From: Prevotella sp. UBA5379
GTDB taxonomy: Bacteria > Bacteroidota > Bacteroidia > Bacteroidales > Bacteroidaceae
Direction: 5' to 3'
Assembly (NCBI GenBank): GCA_002409785.1
Contig: DHOX01000016.1
Location: forward strand, 48,231 to 62,705
Length of the DNA: 14,475 bases
Shown here: one piece after another, positions 6,368 through 14,422 of the stretch
Numbering within the stretch: the stretch's first letter is position 1
Layout: each line of letters starts with the position of its first letter
Position numbers and translations under genes: made by a program
Notes under the pieces: model-generated
Told to the model about the DNA's origin: nothing
Seen by the model: only the letters and a program-made list of their open reading frames with translations
The model's database searches: none

Positions 6368-8920
6368 TTACTCTTTCCGGGAGTTCTGACCAGACGATAT
6401 TGCCTGCGGAGCAATATCTTTCACCTGGAAAGTGAAAAAATTAAGTGAAAAAGCAGGAATCACCAGTTGATGAACATCATTGACAGTTCTGGTCTTTCCA
6501 GGAACGACATGACGAGGATCATCCATTGTATTCTCATCCGTTCCCCTCTTACTGTCATAGCACAACACCTGCCCACCTATCACATTCATATTCTTGAAAT
6601 CCATCCTGAGTGTATGAGACTGCGCATCAGGATTGACAACCTTTAAAAAGACTTTCCCCTTTGGCACATCGATTTGAGCACTCTGGTAAAGGAGTTGTTC
6701 CGGTGGCAGAACCGTACTATTGATGAGTTGTCCATTGAGGTAACACTTGATGCTGTCGCCATTTACATCCACTTTCAAACGATACCACTGTCCTGTCTCC
6801 ACGGAGCCACGGGAAGAAGAAACCGTATATGTAGCTCCATCCTTACAGATCTCAATACCATTACTGGTATTTCTCCATCCGCCGACATTCCAACAGGCAT
6901 AGTTTTTAGCATCCTTATAATTAAAGACAACCAGAAAGCCTTCATTTCCTCCATCTTTACGAGCCTGCAGAGAATAGATATAGTGCCTGCTATTTATTTT
7001 TTGATCATTGATAGAAAGGCATTTATCCGCATTGGCCGTTTCCTTCCGGACACCATCTGTAACCTTCCATGATCCAGACGGATCTGTCCAGTTCTTGTCA
7101 ACTGGAAGAATTTCAACCGAAGAACGTATGGAGTTCTTTCCAGGGATTATTCTTCTGCGACTCCTTACATTTCTAACGGATTCAGCAGCAGCAAGTGCAT
7201 CTTGAGATTCAGTCCTTACAGAAAAACCCCTATAGCTGGATTGTGTTTCCCAAGTCCCTACTCCAACCTGACTGGATCCCTGGTCATCAGGCTCAATATT
7301 ACCGGTTTCCGTCCATAATAAATTCTGTTTGCCAAGGTATTCCGGCATCAACTTCTGGACATAATACGAAGGGGTACAAAAATAGCGGGCCGCATCAAAA
7401 TGAATCATATCATAAGGCCACGCAGGATTATGCACATTGGTAAATATAGGGGCAAAACTAGCCATACGGCACACCTCCGAATTGCGTTCCATTCCCAGCA
7501 TATAAATTGCCTCTCCCAGAGCACTGTTCATGTCACCATATTTCCCGTAAGTTCCGGCACTATTGGCAGCATATTCACCATTATAAACATGAATGGTACG
7601 GTTATAATGATCATATTTACGATAATTATCACGCATCCAGTTGAAACTCCGGTAATAGTGCTCATCCTGCAGATCCACAGGATAATGATTTCTCCATGAT
7701 GGATGATCTGTACCCCATGCCTCTACATTTCCAATAATCTGAATAGATGGATATTTAGACTTGATAGCAGTATAAAACTTGATATAACGTTCAGGATAAT
7801 CATCACTCTGTGAGCCTTTTGATACATTCTGATAATTCTCATTTCCCACCTCAATGAATTTCAAATGATAAGGTGCTGGATGACCGTTTCTAGCTCTGAC
7901 AGCTCCCCATTTTGAAGTAACCGGGCCATTGGCATATTCAATGGCATCCATCGTATTGGTAACCAGAGAATCCATTTGATCTAAAGGAATCACATAGCCA
8001 TGACCAAGTCCTACATTCACGACAAACAGTGGAGCAGCTTTCATGTCTTCACACAACTGCAGGAACTCATCAAATCCAAGTCCATCAGAGACCCGATACC
8101 CCCAATTAAGATTCAGATGTCCTGGGCGGTCCTCTATCCGGCCAATGGTCTTCTTCCATTGAAAGGCATTATCATAACTCCCCTGCCCTTCAACATAACA
8201 GCCACCCGGAAATCTCAGAAACCTAGGATGAGTATCTGCTAAAAGTTGTGCCAGATCGGAACGCAAGCCATTCGGATGGTTTTTCCAGGTATAGGGAAAA
8301 AGAGAAACGACATCCATATCCAATATTCCTTTGGCTGAAGACAACAGTACAAAACGACCTTTGTTAGCATTTCCTGTAGCTTTGATAGCAACTGATAATT
8401 TTGTCCAGTTCTTACCTACCTTACCGCTGATTACAGTTTGTCCACAGACAGAATGATCAGAAGATTGCAGTTGGGCCGTCAACTTTCGAGTGAATTTCCC
8501 TTTTACAGCCTTAGCCCATAAAGTAAGATGATAGGTAGAATCCTTCACAAATTTCATGCCCCAAAAACCCTTATTAGCTACCCCCTCAGGATTTTTCTTA
8601 GAAGCAGAAGGAAAAGTGGCCTGTAAAGCTTGATACTGAACCCTGTTCAATAAACCACTGCTGATGATCTTCAAATCTGAATTTCCTACAGCTGACCAGT
8701 TGACCGGCGTCCTGCCATCCTCAAAAGAACGATTCCGGATCAATTCAGCATACAAGCCACCATCACCGGCATGATTGATTTCTTCAAAAAAGAGTCCATA
8801 CTGATAAGGACTGATCTTTGGACCTCTTTGCGTGGCATCAAGTGTCATGCTCACTTGTGCAAAGGAAGTCCCAGTGCATAGCAAAGAGACTAAAAATAAG
8901 ATAGATTTAATTTGTTTCAT
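6368..8920 (-). CDS. Exported GH51 alpha-L-arabinofuranosidase with inserted ConA-like domain
   Basis: An 850-aa exo-enzyme releasing terminal alpha-L-arabinofuranose from arabinan or arabinoxylan side chains. A signal peptide covers residues 1-21 (cleavage expected at SFA|QVS; no lipobox), so it is periplasmic or surface-directed. The start region reads ISPYQYGLFFEEINHAGDGGLYAEL (37-60), typical of the family. Residues about 70-205 look like a galactose-binding-type carbohydrate-binding domain. The catalytic barrel follows with RFPGGCYVEG (236-245), the acid/base glutamate E361 in EVGNEN and the probable nucleophile E449 in YNGEY. The C-terminal region is split: a ConA-like/LamG segment of about 180 residues (about 556-735, with WETQSSY, GSWKVTDGV and GQWYRLKVDVNGDSIKCYLNG) lies before the final beta strands (FLKVVNPDAQ to FFTFQV, 758-833). 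No SusC/SusD, regulator or other glycosidase is in the window. It has its own -7 element. Confidence 0.95.
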   Translation of the reverse strand: MKQIKSILFLVSLLCTGTSFAQVSMTLDATQRGPKISPYQYGLFFEEINHAGDGGLYAELIRNRSFEDGRTPVNWSAVGNSDLKIISSGLLNRVQYQALQATFPSASKKNPEGVANKGFWGMKFVKDSTYHLTLWAKAVKGKFTRKLTAQLQSSDHSVCGQTVISGKVGKNWTKLSVAIKATGNANKGRFVLLSSAKGILDMDVVSLFPYTWKNHPNGLRSDLAQLLADTHPRFLRFPGGCYVEGQGSYDNAFQWKKTIGRIEDRPGHLNLNWGYRVSDGLGFDEFLQLCEDMKAAPLFVVNVGLGHGYVIPLDQMDSLVTNTMDAIEYANGPVTSKWGAVRARNGHPAPYHLKFIEVGNENYQNVSKGSQSDDYPERYIKFYTAIKSKYPSIQIIGNVEAWGTDHPSWRNHYPVDLQDEHYYRSFNWMRDNYRKYDHYNRTIHVYNGEYAANSAGTYGKYGDMNSALGEAIYMLGMERNSEVCRMASFAPIFTNVHNPAWPYDMIHFDAARYFCTPSYYVQKLMPEYLGKQNLLWTETGNIEPDDQGSSQVGVGTWETQSSYRGFSVRTESQDALAAAESVRNVRSRRRIIPGKNSIRSSVEILPVDKNWTDPSGSWKVTDGVRKETANADKCLSINDQKINSRHYIYSLQARKDGGNEGFLVVFNYKDAKNYACWNVGGWRNTSNGIEICKDGATYTVSSSRGSVETGQWYRLKVDVNGDSIKCYLNGQLINSTVLPPEQLLYQSAQIDVPKGKVFLKVVNPDAQSHTLRMDFKNMNVIGGQVLCYDSKRGTDENTMDDPRHVVPGKTRTVNDVHQLVIPAFSLNFFTFQVKDIAPQAISSGQNSRKE

Positions 8921-8978
8921 GAACTTTACTTAAACAAAATATGAAAGAGTGTATTATAGACACTATCCTTTAAGAATA

Positions 8979-8986
8979 CAAAGATA
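8979..8986 (-). promoter_or_regulatory. -7 element for the GH51 gene
   Basis: TATCTTTG on the minus strand fits TAnnTTTG, 58 nt upstream of the ATG at 8920. A convincing -33 element at the right spacing is missing, as might be expected of an activator-dependent polysaccharide-degradation gene; that reading is inference. A short AGTGT/ACACT dyad (8948-8964) lies in the leader. Confidence 0.5.
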
Positions 8987-9030
8987 GATCTTATTTAAGC
9001 AAAGAAAAATGGTTTATTCTTATTTTATGT

Positions 9031-9069
9031 TAAAAAATCGACTATCAGAAACATTATTTCTCATAGCCG
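9031..9069 (-). terminator. Second minus-strand terminator downstream of rubredoxin
   Basis: On the minus strand, CGGCTATGAGAAA and TTTCTGATAGTCG form a 13-position stem (one mismatch, one G-U pair) with a 5-nt loop, followed by ATTTTTTA. It lies between the rubredoxin terminator and the GH51 -7 element and would block read-through into the GH51 gene. Confidence 0.65.
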
Positions 9070-9130
9070 ATATTTATAATTTGAAGGAAAAAGGAATAGA
9101 CTCATATTGATTTGAGATCCTACATCCTAC

Positions 9131-9170
9131 AATATAAAAAAGACGTACTTCTCTCATTCTAAGCACGTCT
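9131..9170 (-). terminator. Intrinsic terminator of the rubredoxin gene
   Basis: On the minus strand, AGACGTGCTT (9170-9161) pairs with AAGTACGTCT (9150-9141), with one G-U pair and a 10-nt loop. The stem runs straight into TTTTTTATATT. It begins 14 nt after the rubredoxin stop codon. Confidence 0.88.
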
Positions 9171-9184
9171 GGATGTTTCAAGGT

Positions 9185-9346
9185 TTAATCCTGCGGAGAA
9201 AACTGGTCTTTTCCGACACCGCAAAGTGGGCATACCCAGTCATCCGGAAGATCTTCAAAAGCTGTTCCTGGAGCTACACCATTATCTGGATCACCATTTG
9301 CTGGGTCATAAACATATCCGCACACGTCACATACATACTTTTTCAT
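9185..9346 (-). CDS. Rubredoxin
   Basis: A 53-aa one-iron electron carrier, the normal rubredoxin length. Two knuckles supply the four iron ligands: CDVCGY (C6, C9) and CPLCGV (C39, C42). The conserved YDPANGDPDNGVAPGTAFEDLP segment (13-34) and DDWVCP precede the second knuckle. In anaerobes such rubredoxins pass electrons to rubrerythrin or other peroxide- and oxygen-detoxifying enzymes; no such partner is in the window. The gene is monocistronic, with a -7 element 42 nt upstream and a strong terminator 14 nt downstream, and it is divergent from leuS. Confidence 0.97.
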   Translation of the reverse strand: MKKYVCDVCGYVYDPANGDPDNGVAPGTAFEDLPDDWVCPLCGVGKDQFSPQD

Positions 9347-9387
9347 AATGCTTTAATATTTATAAGTTAATAATTTGTACTAGCCCC

Positions 9388-9395
9388 CAAAGATA
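9388..9395 (-). promoter_or_regulatory. -7 element for rubredoxin
   Basis: TATCTTTG on the minus strand fits TAnnTTTG, 42 nt before the ATG at 9346. It faces away from the leuS -7 element 45 bp further on, so the two promoters overlap back to back in a very AT-rich spacer. Confidence 0.6.
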
Positions 9396-9440
9396 CTATA
9401 TTTTTTTCAAAAAGTGCTTAATTAACACAATATTTTTTTA

Positions 9441-9448
9441 TATCTTTG
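9441..9448 (+). promoter_or_regulatory. -7 element for leuS
   Basis: TATCTTTG followed by CA is a full match to the Bacteroidetes -7 consensus, 70 nt upstream of the leuS ATG at 9519. No clear TTTG at -33. Transcription is expected to start near 9455, so the palindrome at 9460-9481 would be transcribed. Confidence 0.65.
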
Positions 9449-9459
9449 CACATTAAATC

Positions 9460-9481
9460 ATGCACACTGGCCAGTGTGCAT
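9460..9481. promoter_or_regulatory. Perfect 22-bp palindrome in the leuS leader
   Basis: The half-site ATGCACACTGG is followed directly by its exact reverse complement, centred at 9470/9471 on a TGGCCA core. It begins about 12 nt after the leuS -7 element, overlapping the expected start of the transcript. As DNA it looks like a dimeric repressor operator. As RNA it would be a 9-bp hairpin with a GGCC loop, but no T tract follows, so it is not a terminator. Confidence 0.75.
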
Positions 9482-9518
9482 ATCCATAAATTGTAAGTAT
9501 AAAAATCAGTTACATAAG

Positions 9519-12380
9519 ATGAATTACGACTTCAGAGAGATTGAAAAAAAATGGCAGAAGAAATGGGTTGAAAATCAAACCTACAAGGTTACTGAAGACA
9601 AAAGCAAAAAAAAGTACTATGTACTTAATATGTTTCCTTATCCTTCAGGTGCAGGACTCCATGTCGGCCATCCATTAGGATACATTGCCAGTGACATCTA
9701 TGCCCGCTACAAGCGTCTGAAAGGATTCAATGTTCTGAATCCTATGGGCTATGATGCTTATGGTCTGCCCGCAGAACAATATGCCATCCAGACCGGACAG
9801 CACCCGGCAGTGACTACCGAACAAAACATCAATCACTATAGGGAGCAACTTGACAAAATAGGATTTTCCTTTGACTGGTCACGCGAAATCCGCACTTGTG
9901 ATCCACAATATTACCATTGGACCCAGTGGGCCTTTGAAAAAATGTTCAATAGTTTCTATTGTAAAAAAGAACAAAAGGCCAGACCCATTGAAAAACTGAT
10001 CCATCATTTCTCTGAAAAGGGAACGGAAGGCATCCATACAGCCCAAAGCACGGAACTTTCCTTCACAGCAGAAGAATGGAATTCATGGGATAACAGGAAA
10101 AAGCAAAATATCCTAATGAACTATCGGATTGCCTATCTGGGGGAAACGATGGTAAACTGGTGTGCCGGTCTGGGGACGGTCCTGGCCAATGATGAAGTAG
10201 TAAACGGAGTAAGTGTCCGCGGAGGTTATCCTGTAGTTCAGAAAAAAATGCGTCAGTGGTGTCTTCGTGTCTCTGCATACGCACAGAGACTTCTTGATGG
10301 CCTGGATACCATTGACTGGAGTGATTCGATCAAGGAGACCCAGCGGAACTGGATCGGTCGTTCCGAAGGAACTGAAGTCGTATTCAAGGTAAAAGACAGT
10401 AACGTTAAATTTACTATTTTTACTACCCGTGCTGATACCATGTTCGGTGTCACCTTCATGGTCCTGGCTCCTGAATCTGATCAGGTAGCTCAGGTAACCA
10501 CTTCCGGACAGAAAAATGAAGTTGAAAAATATTTGAGCTATGTGAAGAGCCGCACAGAACTGGAACGGATGAGTGATCGAAAAGTCACAGGTGTTTTCAC
10601 TGGTTCTTATGCTATAAATCCTTTTACCCAAGAAGCTATTCCTATCTGGATAGGTGAATATGTGCTGGCAGGATATGGAACAGGTGCCATCATGGCTGTA
10701 CCTGCCCACGACAGCCGTGACTATGCCTTTGCCCGTCATTTCCATTTACCAATTATTCCTCTGATCGAAGGTGCTGACGTCAGCAAGGAAAGTTTTGACG
10801 CTAAAGACGGGATCGTAATGAATTCTCCTGCCCCTGGAAAGAAAGGACTCGATGGATTTTCCCTTAATGGACTGACTGTGAAAGAAGCCATAGCTGCCAC
10901 TAAAAAATTTGTAACAGAAAAGGGTATCGGTCGTGTGAAAGTGAACTATCGCCTTCGTGATGCCACTTTTTCCCGACAGAGATACTGGGGAGAACCATTC
11001 CCGGTATACTATAAGGATGAAATGCCATATATGATCCCCGAACAATTCTTACCATTGACTCTTCCTGACATTGACCAGTATAAACCAACGGAAAACGGCG
11101 AGCCCCCTTTAGGTCGTGCAAAAAAATGGGCATGGGATACACGTAACCATCAGGTAGTCGATAAATCACTCATTGACCAGAAAACGGTCTTTCCTATCGA
11201 TCTCTGCACCATGCCTGGATTCGCAGGAAGTTCAGCCTATTATCTCCGCTATATGGACCCTCATGATGATCAGGCCCTGGTAAGTCAGGAAAGAGACGAA
11301 TACTGGCAAAATGTAGACTTATATGTCGGAGGTACTGAGCATGCAACAGGACATTTGATCTACTCTCGTTTCTGGAATAAATTCTTGTATGATTACGGTT
11401 ATTCCTGCAAGGAAGAACCTTTCCAGAAACTCATTAATCAGGGTATGATTCAAGGCCGCAGCAACTTTGTCTATAGGGTAAATGAAGAAAGTTCGAAAGA
11501 AAAACCCGTATTTGTAAGTCTGAACCTCAAAAAAAACTACAAGGATGTCACTCCTATTCATGTTGACATCAACCTCGTAAAAAACGATATTCTCGACAGA
11601 GATGCTTTCAAGGCGTGGAGACCTGAATACCGTAACGCTGAATTCATCCTTGAAAACGATAAATATATCTGTGGATATTCCGTAGAAAAGATGAGCAAGA
11701 GTATGTTCAATGTAGTCAATCCAGATGATATAGTGAAACAATATGGTGCAGATACTCTCCGCCTTTACGAAATGTTCCTGGGACCGGTAGAAGCCAGTAA
11801 GCCATGGGATACCAATGGCATTGACGGCTGTCACAGATTCCTAAAAAAGTTCTGGAACTTATTCTGGGACAATCGGACAGACCAGTTTTTGGTAAATGAT
11901 GTTGAACCGGGCAGAGACTCCCTGAAATCTACCCATAGACTGATCAAGAAAGTAAGTGAGGATATTGAAAAATTCAGTTATAATACAGCCATTTCGGCAT
12001 TTATGATTGCAGTCAACGAACTGACGCAGCAGAAATGTCATAATCACGGACTATTGAAAGATCTTGTTATCTTAATTGCTCCCTTCTGTCCTCACATTGC
12101 AGAGGAACTCTGGCAGAAACTTGGAGAGAAAGGATCTGTCTGTGATTCACAATGGGTCACCTATGATGAAAAATACCTTGTAGAAAATGAGATTCAGCTT
12201 ACGATCTCTTTTAATGGAAAAGCACGGTACCAAAAAACTTTTAGTGCTGATACAGATATTGAAAGTATTAAAAAGGCCGTAATTTCGGATGAAAAAAGTC
12301 AAAAGTACATAGCCGGAAAGAAGATCATTAAGATTATTGTTGTTCCAAAAAAAATCGTCAATGTAGTCTTTAAAAACTAA
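9519..12380 (+). CDS. leuS: Leucyl-tRNA synthetase (LeuRS)
   Basis: A 953-aa class I synthetase charging tRNA-Leu, with editing activity. HIGH appears as HVGH (48-51), within MFPYPSGAGLHVGHPLGY. The CP1 editing domain (about 240-420) includes the threonine-rich TIFTTRADTMFG and GTGAIMAVPAHDSRDY. KMSKS is exact at residues 724-728. The anticodon-binding region follows, and a C-terminal domain ends in IVVPKKIVNVVF. The start at 9519 (MNYDFREIEKKWQKKW) matches family N-termini. The frame remains open 15 codons upstream through the leader palindrome, but those residues look non-coding. It is the first gene of the leuS, YitT, rdgB run, with its own -7 element. Confidence 0.98.
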   Translation: MNYDFREIEKKWQKKWVENQTYKVTEDKSKKKYYVLNMFPYPSGAGLHVGHPLGYIASDIYARYKRLKGFNVLNPMGYDAYGLPAEQYAIQTGQHPAVTTEQNINHYREQLDKIGFSFDWSREIRTCDPQYYHWTQWAFEKMFNSFYCKKEQKARPIEKLIHHFSEKGTEGIHTAQSTELSFTAEEWNSWDNRKKQNILMNYRIAYLGETMVNWCAGLGTVLANDEVVNGVSVRGGYPVVQKKMRQWCLRVSAYAQRLLDGLDTIDWSDSIKETQRNWIGRSEGTEVVFKVKDSNVKFTIFTTRADTMFGVTFMVLAPESDQVAQVTTSGQKNEVEKYLSYVKSRTELERMSDRKVTGVFTGSYAINPFTQEAIPIWIGEYVLAGYGTGAIMAVPAHDSRDYAFARHFHLPIIPLIEGADVSKESFDAKDGIVMNSPAPGKKGLDGFSLNGLTVKEAIAATKKFVTEKGIGRVKVNYRLRDATFSRQRYWGEPFPVYYKDEMPYMIPEQFLPLTLPDIDQYKPTENGEPPLGRAKKWAWDTRNHQVVDKSLIDQKTVFPIDLCTMPGFAGSSAYYLRYMDPHDDQALVSQERDEYWQNVDLYVGGTEHATGHLIYSRFWNKFLYDYGYSCKEEPFQKLINQGMIQGRSNFVYRVNEESSKEKPVFVSLNLKKNYKDVTPIHVDINLVKNDILDRDAFKAWRPEYRNAEFILENDKYICGYSVEKMSKSMFNVVNPDDIVKQYGADTLRLYEMFLGPVEASKPWDTNGIDGCHRFLKKFWNLFWDNRTDQFLVNDVEPGRDSLKSTHRLIKKVSEDIEKFSYNTAISAFMIAVNELTQQKCHNHGLLKDLVILIAPFCPHIAEELWQKLGEKGSVCDSQWVTYDEKYLVENEIQLTISFNGKARYQKTFSADTDIESIKKAVISDEKSQKYIAGKKIIKIIVVPKKIVNVVFKN

Positions 12381-12445
12381 AAGTTATTTTCATCATCACT
12401 CTATTCATTTAAAAATCACAAATGATAAATAATAATTAATTAGCA

Positions 12446-12482
12446 TAAAATTGACAAAGGTGTTGACCATTCGTTAACACCT
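12446..12482 (+). promoter_or_regulatory. Possible promoter and hairpin ahead of the YitT-family gene
   Basis: TAAAATTG (12446-12453) differs at one position from TAnnTTTG. It is followed by an AGGTGTT (12458-12464) / AACACCT (12476-12482) inverted repeat with an 11-nt loop, ending 15 nt before the ATG at 12498. No strong T tract follows the hairpin. It could be a weak internal promoter, a leuS 3' end, or a leader structure affecting translation of the next gene. Confidence 0.35.
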
Positions 12483-12497
12483 CTGTCTCTCAATCGT

Positions 12498-13481
12498 ATG
12501 AATAAAAGAATTAGTCGTAATGTCAAAAATGAGATTAAGGATTATGCTTATATTACCTTAGGTCTTATACTTTACACCTTTGGATGGACGGTATTTCTAT
12601 TGCCATACAGTATTGTAACGGGTGGTGTAACGGGTATTTCAGCCATTGTTTTCTATGCTACTAAAATACCTATTGCCTATACTTATTTTATCATCAATAC
12701 CATCTTATTGATCTTTGCATTAAAAATTCTTGGACTAAAGTTTCTCATTAAGACAATCTATGCCATCATTGTCTTATCCCTTCTGCTCAGTTTCAGTCAA
12801 CAGGCCATGACTTTACCTGATCATACTATGTATCAGATACTGGGAAAGGGACAGGATTTTATGTCCTTGATCATAGGATGTTCCATGACAGGCACTGCGC
12901 TGGCTATTGTATTCTTACATAACGGTTCCACAGGAGGCACTGATATTATTGCAGCCTGTGTCAATAAATACCGTAATATATCACTCGGTCGTGTCCTTGT
13001 CTTTGTAGATATATGTATTATCAGCAGTTCCTACCCTATCTTCCATGACTGGAGAAAACTGGTATTTGGCTTTTGTACAATGGTTATAGAAAACTTTGTT
13101 CTTGATTATGTTATGAATGCTCAGAGAGAAAGTGTACAATTCATGATTTTTTCTAATAAATATCAGGAAATAGCAAACGCTATCGGAACGAAAATGGAAC
13201 ATGGTGTAACCATCCTTGACGGGCATGGCTGGTATACAGGAAATGAGGTCAAGGTGCTTTGTATCCTGGCCAGGAAAAGGGAAAGTCCCAGAATATTCCG
13301 ACTAATCAAAATTATCGATCCGAATGCTTTTGTATCCCAGTCTTCTGTCATTGGTGTATATGGTGAAGGATTTGATAAAATGAAAGTAAAAATTCCTAAT
13401 CAGGAGAAAAAATCTATCATCCAGGCATCCCTGACTCAACCTCCTGTGAGCTCAATGACTCAAAACAATAAAAATGATTGA
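12498..13481 (+). CDS. YitT family membrane protein (DUF161/DUF2179)
   Basis: A 327-aa integral inner-membrane protein of unknown transport or regulatory function. It has five to six predicted helices in the first 205 residues. The family motif TGGVTGISAI (41-50) and its internal echo GSTGGTDIIAA (143-153) mark two related halves. The soluble C-terminal DUF2179 domain (about 210-295) includes HGVTILDGHGWYTGNEVKVL (235-254) and IDPNAFVSQSSVIGVYGEGF. Relatives exist in most Firmicutes and Bacteroidetes without an agreed substrate. It lies 117 nt after leuS and only 5 nt before rdgB, so it is almost certainly cotranscribed with rdgB. A Ser/Gln/Asn-rich tail ends the protein. Confidence 0.93.
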   Translation: MNKRISRNVKNEIKDYAYITLGLILYTFGWTVFLLPYSIVTGGVTGISAIVFYATKIPIAYTYFIINTILLIFALKILGLKFLIKTIYAIIVLSLLLSFSQQAMTLPDHTMYQILGKGQDFMSLIIGCSMTGTALAIVFLHNGSTGGTDIIAACVNKYRNISLGRVLVFVDICIISSSYPIFHDWRKLVFGFCTMVIENFVLDYVMNAQRESVQFMIFSNKYQEIANAIGTKMEHGVTILDGHGWYTGNEVKVLCILARKRESPRIFRLIKIIDPNAFVSQSSVIGVYGEGFDKMKVKIPNQEKKSIIQASLTQPPVSSMTQNNKND

Positions 13482-13486
13482 TAAAA

Positions 13487-14107
13487 ATGATCACAATTGT
13501 ATTTGCTACCAATAACCAAGACAAACTCCGTGAGGTCCGCGAAATTCTTAGTCCGGAATTCAATATCTTGTCTTTATCTGAGATAGGCTGTCATGAAGAT
13601 ATTCCAGAAACAGGATCTACTCTGGAAGAAAACTCCCTGATAAAAGCCCAATATGTCTATGAACACTATCATAAAAGTTGTTTTGCAGACGACACCGGAC
13701 TGGAAGTAGAGGCACTGAATGGAGAACCAGGCGTACATTCAGCCCGATATGCTGAAGGTACTGACCATAATAGTGAAGCAAACATGAAAAAGCTCCTGGA
13801 AAAATTAGGGACCAACCCTGATCGTAAGGCAAAATTCCGTACCGTAATCACACTTATACAAAAAAAGGGCGACTGTTCCAACAAACTTGAAAATAAAAAA
13901 ATCATACATTGTTTTGAGGGGAAAATATCCGGTACCATTGCGACGAACAAACAAGGCAGATCCGGATTTGGATACGACCCTTTGTTCATTCCTCAAGGAT
14001 ACAGGGAAAGTTTTGCGCAAATGGGAGATCAGGAGAAAAACAGAATATCACATCGTGCACAGGCCGTTGCTAAATTAGTTGACTTCTTACAAGACTCTCA
14101 TTCATAA
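13487..14107 (+). CDS. rdgB: Non-canonical purine NTP pyrophosphatase (RdgB/HAM1 family)
   Basis: A 206-aa house-cleaning enzyme that hydrolyses dITP, XTP and ITP to monophosphate plus pyrophosphate, keeping deaminated purines out of DNA and RNA. Motifs in order: FATNNQDKLREV (6-17), the magnesium-binding FADDTGLEV (66-74) with D68 and D69, GVHSARYAEG (82-91), FGYDPLFIP (161-169) for base recognition, and ISHRAQA (187-193). Length and layout are normal. The start was set at ATG 13487 because the beta strand ITIVFATNN begins there; a TTG nine bases earlier would add only three residues. It begins 5 nt after the YitT stop, so it is in the same operon. Confidence 0.97.
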   Translation: MITIVFATNNQDKLREVREILSPEFNILSLSEIGCHEDIPETGSTLEENSLIKAQYVYEHYHKSCFADDTGLEVEALNGEPGVHSARYAEGTDHNSEANMKKLLEKLGTNPDRKAKFRTVITLIQKKGDCSNKLENKKIIHCFEGKISGTIATNKQGRSGFGYDPLFIPQGYRESFAQMGDQEKNRISHRAQAVAKLVDFLQDSHS

Positions 14108-14150
14108 AAACACCATTCTCTATTTTGATCGTCCCTATCACTATTTTATA

Positions 14151-14183
14151 ACCCCACAAGCGTCTTGAATACGTTTGCGGGGT
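14151..14183. terminator. Hairpin downstream of rdgB, probable transcription end
   Basis: ACCCCACAAGCG (14151-14162) and CGTTTGCGGGGT (14172-14183) form a GC-rich 12-position stem with one mismatch on the plus strand (none, allowing G-U, on the minus strand) and a 9-nt loop, 43 nt after the rdgB stop. The following sequence ATTATATTA is AT-rich but has no clean T tract, so the terminator call rests on position and stem strength. Confidence 0.55.
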
Positions 14184-14373
14184 ATTATATTAAACGTATG
14201 TAATACGATCAAAGAGCCCTGTTCTATCCAGTTATATAAAAACATCTGATGCAACTGATGATTATACCAAATCAGTGCTGTACGATGTTACTGATTCTAT
14301 AATCCTATTGTTTAACAGTAACAAAAACCATAACAGCATTACCTTCCCCTGAAATGAATAAAACAGGCAATAT

Positions 14374-14422
14374 GATAGTATCGGCTTTATCGGTACCATG
14401 ATGTTACCGATAAAGCGCTATC
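14374..14422. repeat. Strong extended inverted repeat near the window end
   Basis: A perfect 12-bp stem, GCTTTATCGGTA (14384-14395) with TACCGATAAAGC (14405-14416), has a 9-nt loop and is extended by an outer GATAG/CTATC pair (14374-14378 and 14418-14422). Neither strand has a T tract after it, so it is not an obvious terminator. It may be a leader element for a gene beyond the window or a dispersed intergenic repeat. Confidence 0.6.

Noticed and set aside
9173..9370. 65-aa plus-strand frame
   Set aside because: It is the antisense of the rubredoxin gene, whose two CxxC knuckles are unmistakable.
10113..10745. 210-aa minus-strand frame within leuS
   Set aside because: Shadow of the leuS editing domain; no motif and no promoter.
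12451..12456. TTGACA, a sigma70-type -35 hexamer
   Set aside because: The surrounding genes use Bacteroidetes-type promoters, and no matching -10 or -7 element lies at the correct distance downstream.
14359..14403. 15-codon ORF starting ATGAATAAAACA
   Set aside because: It ends within the loop of the large hairpin, is very short and lacks a ribosome binding site or promoter.
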